A stretch of 64,000 bases of DNA, taken from positions 2,480,001 to 2,544,000 of the forward strand of contig CM056879.1 of NCBI GenBank assembly GCA_029876055.1, given 5' to 3'. Positions 1 to 11,721 of the stretch are shown here, piece after piece. The notes under the pieces were generated by a model. It ran no database searches and was not told where the DNA came from. It saw nothing but the letters and a program-made list of their open reading frames with translations. Position 1 is the stretch's first letter, and every line of letters starts with the position of its first letter. Source of the DNA: Madurella fahalii (Eukaryota; Ascomycota; Sordariomycetes; Sordariales). The position numbers and the translations under genes are program-made.

Positions 1-353
1 CTTGGCGTCATACCAACTGACGCCCTATCCCATCTGAGGTTGGCCAATTTCGCGTCTTTGAAGGTGTGGATGGGGTGGATGGGGTGGATGGTGGTGGTGG
101 ACGGTGGCGGGATGGGGGCCGTCGATTAATGCGTATGAAAAAGGCAGTGAAGGCACCCAGGCCGATGCACGCCCAGGCTCAGCTTGCAACCCTCGTGCTT
201 CCCATCAGCTGTCATTCAAATATCAGACTCCCGGCCGTGGTGTCGAGCACCACGCCGGCTCGTTTTACTTTTCTTGTAATATTCAACAGAAATCCTCCAC
301 GTCTTCTTTCGTTCCGATTCTCATCGCTAACTCGTCTTCACACGTGTGCGAAA
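1..353. other. Upstream region of the fasciclin gene
   Basis: No gene is supported here. There is a short GTGGATGGG-type imperfect repeat near 65-100. The rest is taken to be promoter and 5' leader of the fasciclin gene whose ATG is at 354. The open frames that cross it run into that gene or are overlapping shadows. Confidence 0.5.
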
Positions 354-1640
354 ATGGTCCGCGCGCTGCCCTCTTTACGGGAGGCATCTCGCCTTCCCGC
401 TACTCTATTAGCCGTGATCTCCGCTTTTGTTTGTGCTCCAGCCGTCGTCGGAGCCGTAGATCTGGAGACTGTGCTTGCCGGCCAGGTGAATCTCACAACA
501 TTCAGGGGCCTGGTCCAGAACCACTCGGATATCTTTGCGAATCTTCCTACCGGTGTCACTGTAAGTTCCGCCCATCGAACGAAAGACTAGTGCATCAGCA
601 GCCCATTGACACGACCAAAGATTGTCGCCCCGAACGACAATGCTTTCAGAAAGCTCGGCAACTGGGAAACCTACAACGAGAGCATGGTGGAGGCGACCTT
701 GAAATACCACATCGTCACGCAGTCCATCTCGATGACTTCAATTGAAAGGGGAGACTCGATTTGGGCATCGACAACATTAAATGATCCAATGTTTTCCAGC
801 GTCAAAGGAGGACAGCGCCTGATTCTGACCAAGCAGCCCGGTAACGAAGTCGTCTTCACGTCGGGGTTCGCCACCCGCGGCACCGTTCTTGTAGAGGATC
901 TCTCTTTCGACAATGGGCTGGTCCAAGTCATCGACTCGGTGATGCGAGTTCCGGAGACGCTCGAATCAACAGCCCGCAACGCGTACACCGACCTCACCGC
1001 CTTCCTCGGCGCCCTCTACGCTACCGGCGTGATGAGTGAGCTTGCCGAGGAGTCGGACGTCACCATCTTTGCACCCCACAACGCCGCCTTCCAGCAGCTG
1101 GCGGGCACATTCGAGAACATGGACAATGAAGAGCTTAGAAGCATACTTAGATACCACATCGTCCCAGGGAGGCTGTCGCATGTGTGGGAGCTGAGGAATG
1201 CCAGCTCCCTCACAGCCGCCGATAATGGCGAACTGCACATCACGCGTCATACAAACTTCATCTATGTCAACTCGGCGCAGATTATCCAGACCGACATTCT
1301 CATCTCCAACGGTCTCGTACACATGATCGACAACGTCTTGAATCCCGACCGGTCGGCCGCCCGACCAGATGTGAGCACGACTGCCCAAGCGCCAGCATTT
1401 ACTCCAGTGGGTGCGACGGCGACGGGAACGACCGTCCCGACACCTTTTACGTCGAATCTACCCTGCACGGCTAGCTGTCCTGCAACTCAGTCCAACGGCG
1501 GTCCTGCGCCCACAGGCCAAGGAAATGGCCAAGGCGCTTCGTCAAGCAACGCTGGTGTTACGCCCGCGAGATGTACAGGGCTGGCTGGAGCTGGAGTTGG
1601 TCTAGGGTTGGCGGTCGGTGCCATCATGGTCGGGTTCTGA
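354..1640 (+). CDS. Fasciclin (FAS1) domain protein, probably GPI-anchored
   Basis: Two exons, 354-560 and 621-1640, joined in phase 0 across a 60-bp intron (GTAAGT donor, CAAAG acceptor), give about 408 residues. The first 25-30 residues are a hydrophobic signal peptide ending near an Ala-Val-Gly-Ala stretch. Two FAS1 repeats follow, each with the typical IVAPNDNAF or IFAPHNAAF motif and a later YHIV / GLVHMIDNVL motif. The tail is rich in Thr, Ser and Pro and ends in a Gly/Ala/Val-rich hydrophobic segment, as in GPI-anchored wall proteins. FAS1 proteins act in cell adhesion at the surface. The start at 354 was chosen because it opens the signal peptide; upstream frame is non-coding. Function is known only at family level. 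Confidence 0.88.
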
Positions 1641-2280
1641 AATCCAAGTCGCCGGGCGAAGGGAGAAGGAGTTCAGTGCTTGCTATTTCATATACTTTTG
1701 ATACCCTTTCTCGATTTCCATGTTTGTATGCCACCATGGCCATGTTCCACAATACTAACTAGATCTATCTCCTTAATACTTAGTACTAGGTTGGGCCAAA
1801 TTGGTGTGGCAGTGTAAGATTTGGTTACACTATGACATGGCACCGACCCACTCGAGATGATCGAGTGAGGTTTATGGGAGGTGAGTTGTTTGGCGGTATA
1901 TCGTGTCCGAAACAATCAACGTACCTGTATCTTGCTACACTCAAACACTTCTACCTTACCGTTACCAGCCGGCGGAATCCCTAAATGCAACGGTCCTGCT
2001 CCTAAGACTGACCTAAGATTGACATCCTAAGTTACATCCGCGGCCTCGTTTGCACAACTCGATAACTTTCTTCCTTACACACACCCTCTATACCCGGTCA
2101 CAGTCGACAAACGACAGCCTGGCCTGACAACAGCCCTCTGAGATCTTAACCGCAATCCTATCGCTATACCCTGAAGTGACTTCCCGCTAGCAGAGACGCC
2201 AGGGTCCCTGTCCGCGCGGCCGTCAGCAGCAGCTAAAACAACAACGACGACAAAAGGCAGACCGCCTAGCTCAAACGCAA
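1641..2280. other. Intergenic region
   Basis: About 640 bp with no coding frame I can support. It should contain the 3' end of the fasciclin transcript and the leader of the small gene that follows. Confidence 0.5.
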
Positions 2281-2730
2281 ATGGTAACACCCCATCACCC
2301 GCGCCCACCGCCCAGGCACCGCCATCCTCGTATCCCCCGTCCGGTTATACCAACTATTCCCCGAACAATCCTATTACTACTACTAGCCACCTCCCTCTTC
2401 ACCCGCGCCATCACCGCAGCCACTTCACCAGCGTATTCAGCAGGCCAGTACCAGCCCCGCGCTTCCCCCTTTTCTCCCACTCCGAGCCAAACGCCAGACA
2501 GCTACCTGTCCGCTGACGCTGACGCTGACGCCGACGCCGTCTCCTTCCCGGGGAATCTGTACGACACGCCCCTTCGGGCGGTCACCTCGGGCCTGATGGC
2601 GGGCGTCGCAAGCACGGTTGTGGTGTGGACTGTGCTGCTTGCGTTGCGGCGTTGTGTGAGGGGGGCGTCGGCAATGTATGTGTGGGGTGTTATTTGGGCT
2701 GCTGCTGCGCGCGGAGTTGGGGGGAGATAG
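2281..2730 (+). CDS. Small hypothetical membrane protein
   Basis: An uninterrupted frame of 149 codons. I do not recognise a family. The N-terminus is Pro/Arg/His-rich, then comes a Leu-rich hydrophobic stretch (about residues 28-45), an acidic Ala-Asp dipeptide repeat encoded by the 6-bp unit GCTGAC around 2513-2540, and a second hydrophobic segment (about residues 103-123) followed by Arg-Arg. This looks like a one- or two-pass membrane protein. No introns are needed. The call rests on the length and membrane-like pattern only, and it could be a chance frame in GC-rich DNA. Confidence 0.4.
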   Translation: MVTPHHPRPPPRHRHPRIPRPVIPTIPRTILLLLLATSLFTRAITAATSPAYSAGQYQPRASPFSPTPSQTPDSYLSADADADADAVSFPGNLYDTPLRAVTSGLMAGVASTVVVWTVLLALRRCVRGASAMYVWGVIWAAAARGVGGR

Positions 2731-3412
2731 CATGGGGGAAACGGGAGGATGAAGGTGGGAATTGGGAAGTGTGAAGCAGGGGGGGGAGGGGGGCGTAGGG
2801 GCTTGGGATGGAAGACTGGGAGTAAAAAATTGGAGTTTTGGGTTCCGGTTGTTTGGGGAAAGGTTCCTGGCAGCTGCTGGTGATTGGTAATGGTGAGGTA
2901 TTGCGTTGGTTTGCAGGGGCAGGCAGAGGTGTCAGGGGATACCATGGACCGAGAAAGTGCGGCTTGGGCCTTGGAAACATTCACTTTGAGAAAAGGCTGG
3001 AATTCTCGTGGTGTTAGTCCGTATTCGAGTTGCAACATTCTATATCCAACTTCAATCTTGATTCATCCCATTGTGACTTGCGCAAGGGAGTACCCGACCA
3101 TTTATTCCGCATGAACCGAGCCCAGATCACGACCGATTTGGCTTCTATTCTTCAACTTCGCCAAAAGCCAAATTCTTTAAGCAACCGCCAAAGTAGTGCC
3201 AGTCCCATTTTCTCAAAGCAAGAAGCAATTCAGCCTACCCGCACAAGAGCCGTTTGTTGCTTTCCAGACTATCCTCCGCGCATCACTTCGGTCAATCCCA
3301 ACGTCAACTCATCCTGGGCGAATCCTTTGAGATTTGATCTCATGCCGTGAATTTGCCTGAGTTTGCGCGCGATTTCCATCACTCGTTAAGGCGCACTTGA
3401 GAGCTTGGGACC
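2731..3412. other. Intergenic region
   Basis: Includes a G-rich purine tract near 2720-2800. Minus-strand open frames here are proline-rich shadows of that tract. No gene is supported. Confidence 0.45.
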
Positions 3413-4106
3413 ATGGTAAGTCGACAATCCTGATGCGCATCGTCCTCCCTCCCTCATGGCGCATTTGCAGCACCCACAACGAACTTCGCTACAATCTCCG
3501 TCTCGTAACTACAAGCTAACCGACAACTGTTTCCAGGCAAACGAAATCGCGATAGTTCTCGGGGTTGTTTTCGTCACGATCTGTATGATCCTCCTGGCCA
3601 TCAAGATAGACCTGCTACTGCACCCGGCAATCCGAGAGTATGACTTGCCGCAGAGCGAGTCCAGAAAGCAGCTTTGGGGCCACTCCGAAGAACATACCGA
3701 TCTCTGCCACAAACATCGGGAAGGGAGTCACGGGGTGCAAGTACAGGCTGATGGTTGCCCGAGCACCAACCTTCCGGCAACATCTCAGAACATTAAAGGC
3801 GCGGATAGAACAGTCGAAGCCTCCGTCAGGACTCCCGAGCCTGCATACTTCCAGCAGCTGTCGAGTAGGATCGGCGGGCTAAGCACAAACAGTCCCACGG
3901 GCCCTTGGAGAAGCCTTTGTCATAGCCTACCACATACCAAAGCCTACTTCGACGGCGACCGGAACAGCGGCAAAAGATTCACTTGGCTCGGGGCAGGAGC
4001 CAAAATAGACCCTGAGCCGCAACATCCAAAGTCCATCAAGATGCCGATTTTGAACATTCCGCCAGAGCCATACTCGCCACTCATCACTGGTAACGACGCA
4101 CACTGA
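3413..4106 (+). CDS. Single-pass membrane protein of unknown function; start codon is its own exon
   Basis: Read as exon 1 = 3413-3415 (only the ATG, in context CCATGG) and exon 2 = 3537-4106, separated by a 121-bp intron with GTAAGT donor, a GCTAAC branch site at 3515-3520 and a TTCCAG acceptor. The product is about 190 residues. Residues 5-25 form one strong transmembrane segment followed by a polar tail with no domain I recognise. An alternative start at 3456 would put 27 extra residues, including the putative branch site, into the protein, so the split start is preferred. Function unknown. Confidence 0.55.
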
Positions 4107-4306
4107 CGGGAGGCAAGCGATGAATGGGAGAAAGGCTAGGGGTATCTCAGCCAATACAGGGAGCGGGATGATATAGATTTCACTGTCGCCTTTTAGCCTC
4201 GTGATGACTTGACAACTACTAGAGTGTGAATAATTCGCTGCCTCGTAGTTCAGCTTGAGCAGAAAGCGACAGTGCGCTCATGAGTTTATTTGCGTTTAAA
4301 TCTTGG

Positions 4307-5997
4307 CTACCTCCTCTCTCCACCATCTCCAACCGTGTACCCTCTCGCGACACCACTCCTCCCTTCCTCGATCGCCGTGCTTTCCTCAACGGCAAAGTCG
4401 CTCCCCAGACCCTGCCACGTCCGCTGCGACCGCAGGAACTCGGCACCCGGACTGACAATCCCGTTCACCGTGGCCAGCTCCGCCTTGGGCCTTAGCGCCA
4501 GAGCACTGCTGCCGATGCTTGATCCCGTAGCCCCTCCAACTGCTCCCCCACCTTCCTGCTTATCCGTCTTCCTCGGCCCGGCCCTCATCGGCCGGCTATG
4601 ACTGACCAACCTCCCGGTACGGAGATCAAACTCTGGCGGCGCCGACTCCTCCTCATCTCCCTCCTCATCCCCTTCCCCTTCGCCCTCACCACCGCCGTCT
4701 CCCTCCCCATCCCCATCCCCATCTTCCACCCCTCGGCCCTCCTCCCCCCCGGCGCCCCCACCTTCTCAATACCGCCCCACCACTCCCCAGTCCAAACCCT
4801 CTTGTCATCGCCCACCAGCGCAACCCCGAGCTCAAACGGCGTGACGACGGGCTTGTAGAAGCCGGCGTCGTCCTCGACGAGTGAGCTCTCCCAGCAGCCG
4901 ACGACGACCCAGCCGTCGACCTCGGCGAAGTTGGCCAGCTTGGCCGGGTTGAGCTTGCCCACCACCACCGTGTAGCTCTTCTTGCCCGCCGCGGCGATCT
5001 GCCTGCGGATGCGGTCTACCGAGGCGAGGTAGTTGGACACGGAGAGCGTGTTGACCAGGATGCCGACGACGCCGGCGGAGGCGAGGGACAGGAGGCGCGC
5101 GTAGCGGCGGCCGAGCAGGCGCGTGGTGGGCGGTTGCGTCGCGGACGAAGACGGGGACGCAGGGTGGATGTGGAGGGCCTGCACGCGGGAGGAGAGGGCG
5201 AGGAGGAGCGCGGTCGGCGGGGTCGAGATGTGGAATACGGAGTGCGTGGCTAGGTCGACGGCCGAGTGCTCGGCGGGGAGGTCGGTCCCTTGCGGGGCGG
5301 TAAGCTTTCGGTTGGGGATCTTGCCGGTCGGGTCGTGGATGATGGATGTGGAGAGGAGGTTGGTGTAGCCGAGGGCATGCAGCTCCTTGGCGAGAACCGG
5401 GACGTGGTTTTGGTAGGTTACGTCCGCCATCAGGACTATTCTTGCTTCCTTGTCGGGGTATTGCTTCGTGAAGGCATGTATTGTGGCTTCGTGGTCGAGG
5501 TTGTGATGTGTGAAGACGTAAATGACGGGCAGCCGGGAGGTGGGTGAGAGGCAGGCTCGGCCGTAGTGCACCACGACGTCGGCGTCGACATGTTCGGCCG
5601 CAATTTCGTCAACACAGCACGAGCTGTAGGATGTGTCCGCTAATATGTATATCCTTTCAGGGGTTGCTGCTGGCTGGCCCGACCCGCTTCCGTTCGTGGT
5701 AGTCGTTGTGGCGTCGGAAGGGTCAGACGGCCTAGGGAGAGTCTCGAGTTCTGCATTGAGCGCCTGAACCACTCGAGGCGCGTCCCTCAACATGGAGTCA
5801 GGAAACTGAAGTGCGACCCTTTTCCATCCGCCCTGTCGAACCTCCTGCGCGGTGCGGGCGATCTCGTAGATGTCGCGCAGCTCATTGTCGGATATGCGCT
5901 CGGCCTGTACCTCCGTTTCCGAGACGGCGTAATCGAAAAGGTGGTCTGCCGGCGTTGACAACACAGGCGCGGTAGACAGTTCGCTCGCCATGATCAA
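4307..5997 (-). CDS. DPH2: Diphthamide biosynthesis protein 2, with an apparent frameshift
   Basis: Dph2 pairs with Dph1 in the first step of diphthamide synthesis on elongation factor 2, transferring the 3-amino-3-carboxypropyl group from SAM with an iron-sulfur cluster, in the cytosol. The main frame (5997 to about 4745) carries family sequence: KRVALQFPDSML, the ADTSYSSCCVDE segment with cluster-type cysteines, and the TPFELGVAL motif. The conserved end of the family (PPEFDLRTGRLVS ... RTWQGLGSDF) lies in another frame, 4729 down to a TAG at 4307. The frames meet at a run of seven C at 4744-4750; one extra C would join them, giving about 563 residues, normal for fungal Dph2. As written, the main frame runs on into 40-50 unrelated basic residues. 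This is a sequencing indel or a recent mutation. The start could be 5997 or the Met at 5991. Confidence 0.88.
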
Positions 5998-6003
5998 CGG
6001 TGT

Positions 6004-6955
6004 TGTGGCGGCCGTCTGCAGCTTCTGGTGAAATTTCTAGCAAGGCGGGGTCAACTGAAGGTCAACATTGCCCCGCGATTTGCGTGACGTCGGGTGGTGT
6101 ACTGTACCTGCGGGTCCTCGCAGGGCATGTGCAGAAAAGCTGCGGGGTCCTTGTTCGCTACTGAGCTACAGTACTGTACTGTACATACCAATTTATTACC
6201 TTACCAAGACTACCTAGGTACAGCACCTTACCCTCGCCTAAGGTAAGTGTAAGTAATCTAGAACCGCACCAGTATCCCAATATCAAACATATCCTGAGTA
6301 GTACTTTTCAAGCTAACCCCAACATCAAACATTTACCACTTCCCAGAGCGCGCCGACATCATAACATACGTGTCGCAGTAGGATAGCTTGTATATTATGC
6401 TGGGGCGAAAAGTCCTTTTTCGCCGCTATACCGAGGATTGGTACTGTGCAACCGTGGAGTACCTAAATAAACTTAAGTCCAAGAAGGTCTCTTGACCCAG
6501 CTAAACTTTGCTCATTACCCCCAATATAAATCGCCAAGTGTTCCTACTTTCAGGTAATGGGATCGAAAGGACAAGCTGATACTGTAGGTAAGGTACCTTA
6601 GCTTTAAGAAATACCAACCACACCGGCCAACGGTTGGCCGACTTCGCAAATCAAGTAATCCCTTCACGATTGTAGATTTCAGAGGTCCGCTCTCCTTCGG
6701 TATGTTGCAGCTAACGGCCAAGTAAGAATCTGAGCAACGCGGATCGGCGTTTAGGCGAGGAGGGAGCGGTCCTGAGAGGCAGCCAAGCATGCTACCACAA
6801 TATTAGCCGCATCACGGGATCCCTTCCGAGAGGCGGGTAATTAAGTACAGGACACATTGTACTTGGCTTTGGGGATGACACAAAAATTATGGTTCTCTAA
6901 ACCTAACCGTTGCCCGGTATTCACGACATGTTAAACTGGAAGCGGTGCTGAGAGC
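6004..6955. other. Divergent intergenic region (DPH2 / SET gene)
   Basis: About 950 bp between divergent starts. It has several GGTAAGGTACCTTA-like AT-rich stretches (for example near 6180-6250 and 6585-6600) but no supported gene. A 91-codon minus frame at 6515-6790 has no recognisable content. Confidence 0.45.
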
Positions 6956-8451
6956 ATGTTTCCTCGGCCTCACATCGTTTACAAGGCGCCAAGCCTGCTG
7001 GCGTTGGGCTTGCTGTTCCACGCCGGACAGGTTAGCGCCGACACATCTACTTTGGGTCATTGCCTTTGGGATCCCCTCGGACCTCTGGGCAATGAGAAAT
7101 ATGCCTACGCTAGCGGGGACCTCAAGTGCACCAAACTCATCGATGACAGCTCGTCGTCTTGGGCGCCGTGGGATTACCCCCCTAAGTGTGCACGCCCAGA
7201 AAACGGCGGTCCTTCAGGATATTGTGTCTATACAAAGGCCTCTCTCCACGGCAACTCGGGCCTTAGCATCCTTTCTACGCCTGAGATCGCTGCGGGGCTT
7301 GCCGCGAATTTAGAGGACTTCGACCCGGCCTGGCTACATCCCCAAGCCCGGTTCTATTACCAACTAACTGGCGACAATCCGCAATCCTACGAGGTCCGAG
7401 ACGTTCCCGGCAAAGGGAAGGGTGCAGTGGCCACCCGCGCGATCCGCGCCGGCGAGATTATCCAGCGTGAAGCTCCAGTCATCCTCACCGTCGCCCAGCT
7501 TCCCAAGGGGATAGTTCCTTCGCAGGTAGCAGGCATGTTCGACGTCGCTTTTCAGCAGCTACCAGACCAAGAGCGCCAAAGAGTCATGGCCATGGCGAAG
7601 AGTGCTGGCACTGATCATTTCCTGGATGACATTCTACATACGAATGGAATTGGCATCACCATGGATGGCTATGCTTTGTCTGGATTGTACCCGGAAATAT
7701 CCGTACGTTCTTGTGATTATGCGCTTCTATAGAAATCGTTGTCACCAAGGAGTGCTAACAGAAGTGGCAGAGAATGAACCACGCGTGTCGGCCAAAGTAG
7801 GTTCAGACTTCAGAACCCGTCTATTGTCTCTGTAAAGCTAATTTTCTCACGTTCTAGTGTCTTCACAAGATATTCTGTGAGAACCATGATCCTGGAAGCC
7901 GTTGCATACGTCGACATCCAGCCTGGCGAGGAACTCAGCTTAAGTTGTGAGGCTCATCCGGCTCCTGCACATTGGAAATCGCGTCAAATCTTCCGTGTCT
8001 TGCCCAGTAGCTGACTGAATCCGCAGATTTGCCCCTAAATCTTCTCAGCCAAGACCGAAAGAAGATGATACAAAGATGGCATTTCAATTGCACCTGCTCT
8101 ATCTGCTCGTCAAAGGAGAAAACGGACCTCTCGGATCAAAATAGGCTGAGGATCCAAGCAATCCTTGACGAGTTCAAACGGCAGAAGAACCGAAACAGGG
8201 GAAACGTTGAACCTCTGGAGAAAGAGCTCTGGGCTCTGGTAGAGCGTGAGCGGTTGGAAGCACAAGCTGGGAGCTTTGCATCCATCTTTGCCGGCATCTA
8301 TTTTCAGATGCAGAACCTGGACAAAGCACGAGAGTACGCTTCACAAGCGGTACAGAACCACACATATTACAGCGGCTATGACAGCGATAAGACCAAGAGT
8401 GCTTTGGAGATGCTGGATTTCCTACAGAGCATCGAGTTAGAGTATAACTAG
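6956..8451 (+). CDS. SET-domain protein with N-terminal signal sequence
   Basis: Four exons: 6956-7702, 7771-7796, 7858-7946 and 8027-8451, all with GT..AG introns and consistent phase, giving 428 residues. The N-terminus is a signal-like hydrophobic stretch followed by a Cys-containing extracellular-type region. The SET domain starts near residue 145 (GKGKGAVATRAIRAGEII), and the key motif RMNHACRPN is encoded by the 26-bp exon 2 and its junction. GEELSLSY follows, then a post-SET cysteine cluster (FNCTCSIC). SET proteins usually transfer methyl groups to lysines. Fungal members with a leader peptide are common but uncharacterised, so neither substrate nor location is known. Confidence 0.8.
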
Positions 8452-8724
8452 GACAGTAGGGTAGTTAGCGAAGCAGAACCAGGCTAGTAACAAACTGAAC
8501 TGCAAGGGTTGCGCCGTGCATGAGTAAACTGAAAGGTCTGAACAGTCCGATACTTCACTGTAATCATGGTTGGCTTTTGAACATGAAATACAACCGGCCG
8601 ACTTTTATTTTCCTTTTTCTTGCCTCTATCTTTATGATTTCCAAGCCCTATGCAATGTCGTCGCTAATGCTGCGCTCCGAACCAAGATAAACGACGTATC
8701 TACGAGGACGAGGACTCTAGGCCT

Positions 8725-10313
8725 TTAAAATATCGTCCGCGGACTCCATCCCACTGCAAGCACACGGGCCGTGGTATAGCATGCCAATGCGACGAAGTAA
8801 GCCACTCCGGAGAAGATGATCACCGACCTCCAGCCGTGCTCGTCCGACCCGGAATCCAGCAACGCCCCTCCAATCGGCACGCTACTGAGCGTGCCGAAGC
8901 TCGCCACCATCATGGCGGTCGAGTAAAGCCGGCCATAGCGCCGGTGATCGCAGAGCTGCCCCAGACACACCGGTACTAAGCCAAGATTGCTCCCGCTGGC
9001 GAACCCAAAGAGCACTGCGTACGCAATCAAGAGTGAGTCTGAGGTGCCTGCCGGCAACCACATGGCGAGTACCGTAATGACGCACAGCGCGATAGTGATA
9101 ATGATGACGTTGAATCGGCCAAAGCGGTCAGCAAGGAAACCGGGAAGCACCCGGCCGACGACGGACCCGGCATTCAAATACGACAAAAGCAGGTAGCTCT
9201 CGGTCGCGTCTTGCCCGTGGGCAGCGGCAAAGGAGACGATGTACGTCAGGGGGATAAACAGGCCCCACTCCATGAAGAAGATGCCGATGGAGGCGAAGGC
9301 GAACCGAGCATCTTTGAAGACGCTAAAGTCGGGCCAGACGGATTGGACCTTTGGGCGGCCGTCCTCACCCTTGGCGGGCGGCAGTCTCGTCCGGATGAAG
9401 AGATTCGACGGGATCGCAAGGCCGAGCATGATGAAGGCGAGGATGCGGCAGCTCCACGCAAAGCCGACACCCGGCAGCAGCTCGCGCAGCAGGACGGGGA
9501 AGACAACGCCGCCCACTCCACCGGCGGTGGTGGCGATGCCGGTGGCCAAGCCACGACGGATGTTGAAGAAATGAGCAATGGATCCGTACGCCGGGCAGTT
9601 GAGCAGCGCGCCACCAAGGCCGCCCATGACCGAGTACGTGAGAATGATTTGGTAATACTCTGTCCGAAAGTCAGTCACAGAACCTTTCTACGTGGACGTC
9701 ACGACGCGGCAAGACACCTACCATCACACCAACTCAACAGCAGCAGACTCAGAACAATAAGTAAGCTCCCCACGGCGACCAGCACCCTCGCCCCAAACCG
9801 GTCAAAGATGGGCCCGACTTGGATGCCGACAAAGAACACGATGAACAGGTACAGGCTGAAGATCCAGCCAATCTCGGACGGCGTGTTCTCAACCAGCTGG
9901 TTGGTTGAGAAGTACGACTCGAAGACGGCGGCTGAGTTGATCAGGCCAAACAGCGAGAGCATGGCGCAAAAGGACCCAAACACCACCAGCCAGCCCTTGA
10001 CGCCGCCTTCGGGGAAGTCGATGGTGGTGGCTACTGAGGGAAGTCGCTCCAGGGTGTCGCCGTCCTTTTCCTTGGAGGCGGTGGTGCCATAGTTCTTGCG
10101 GGAGTTGGACTCGTCGTTTGATGTTTGTGGTGGTTGCTGCTCTTGCTGTTGCCCGGCAGCTTCTATGTCTGTCGCATCGGGACGGATAGTTTGACTGGAG
10201 TCGGAGGAGGGCCCGTGGACCTTTTCTGGGTCCGGCAGCGACAGGACGGAGCTATCGGTGCCAGACAGGCTGCCGCCGCTTAGACGGGTGTTCCTTGTTC
10301 GGTCACCTGCCAT
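8725..10313 (-). CDS. MFS transporter, monocarboxylate-transporter type
   Basis: Two exons, 10313-9722 and 9659-8725, joined in phase 1 across a 62-bp intron (GTAGGT donor, GACAG acceptor); 508 residues. A polar, Ser/Gln-rich N-terminal tail of about 100 residues is followed by about 12 hydrophobic segments. The segment after the junction (EYYQIILTYSVMGGLGGALL) and the DRFGR motif between later helices match the fungal monocarboxylate permease branch of the major facilitator superfamily. It should be a plasma-membrane proton-coupled carrier; the substrate cannot be read from sequence. It is not part of an obvious cluster. Confidence 0.85.
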
Positions 10314-11721
10314 CTTGTTTTGTATGGCAAGGTTGGTTAGCCGGTGCTTCCGGGAGGGTGGATTGAATCAACGGCCGTGATTCAGACCACGGCTCGACTC
10401 GTACCACAAGTTCCCGTATATACGCAAGCGATATGCAGTTCCAAGAGCATACAGGAACTAACACTCGACAGAGACGCTGGTTCTAATGAATTCCAGGAAC
10501 GGCAACTAAAGTTGACGGCGCAGGGATGGGAGAAAAAAACCATCGTTCCGCGTGGGCCTCGGCCCGCTTCCCCACTCTGCCGGTCGCCTCCGAGTGTAAA
10601 CTACTGGAAACCGCCGGGTCCCAGCACTGACAGCTGACGACTTTTCCAGCGTCTTCGCGCCGGGTCTTGGGGATAATGTCCCCGATGTAATGGGCTGGGA
10701 GTCTGAAATGGGCAAATGCATAAACAGTCTCAACCCTGGACCCATTCGGAAAAGACCTTCCACACTTCGGGCTTGGCGCTTTCTGTTACGTTCCTTGGGG
10801 GTGTTGTGGTTTGTTTTGTAAGAACACTGAAGAAATTTTTTTACAGCACCATGACTTCACCCAGTTCCAGCATCTCTCGACTATATCAATATAGTGTGCG
10901 CAACCAACGATATTTCCTCGTATCGGCTAGGGCCCCTAATCTCGTGAAGCCCTTCCGATGCGAAGCGAGACGGGGGGAAGGAGATGAAGGTTGGCAAGCG
11001 CACTTTGTCAGAAAACTAAGGTACCTCATCTCCACTCTCACCTCACTTCGGGACGATCCAACGCCATGTCTCAAACGTTTGCTTCCACAACATTCCGATT
11101 CTCTCGCCAAGTTCTGGAGCAAGGACTCACTCACGCACGGATACTCTGGGGTAGGCAATCTTTGACAAGTCTAACCGGTTTAGGTAGAGTACCCACTAGT
11201 GAAGTGTTAGCTTCCAATGTCTACTTCGTATATCTTCTTTGTATCTTGTTCATGCTAGACTAATTACCTTATCTACTGCGTACTACCGTATTATGTCGAG
11301 GATTTTGGAAAAGAAGCAGAGCCCGGTTACTCACTTGCTGCCTACTGTGTCTGCCTTGCCTCTCATCACCACATTGCACTGATGACCGCGGCTTCCGAAA
11401 TATCGGCATGCGGACTCTGTCGCAGGATCGAACCGGTTCGGGAAGTCTACAGGGACCTGGACACGCACTACAAATCCTCCCGAAATTGGCCCAATAAGAG
11501 CAAAGTCGCGGCCAACATCTTTTGTTGGCTAAGTCTACCAGTAGTAATTATTTAACTTCAATGCCCCTGTGTCACATCATATTGTTCTTTTCTCTCCTTT
11601 TGACCCTGTTATCCTAAGGTAAGCCGAAAGTACCTACCTTACCTTAGTGTTTCGCAACATCCCCCACCCCCATATCCCTTCCTGCCGTCATTGAGCCAGC
11701 CCTGGATGGTCTCCTGCGGCC
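10314..11721. other. Intergenic region
   Basis: About 1.4 kb between divergent genes (transporter and P450). Scattered GGTAAGGTAC-like short motifs and a few overlapping open frames of 85-150 codons are present. None has a recognisable domain or codon pattern. Confidence 0.5.

Noticed and set aside
9211..10092. 293-codon plus-strand frame over the MFS transporter
   Set aside because: Antisense shadow of a well-supported transporter with an intron in the correct place.
11418..11440. GGTTCGATCC on the minus strand, resembling a tRNA T-loop
   Set aside because: The five-base stems on either side do not pair and no cloverleaf surrounds it.
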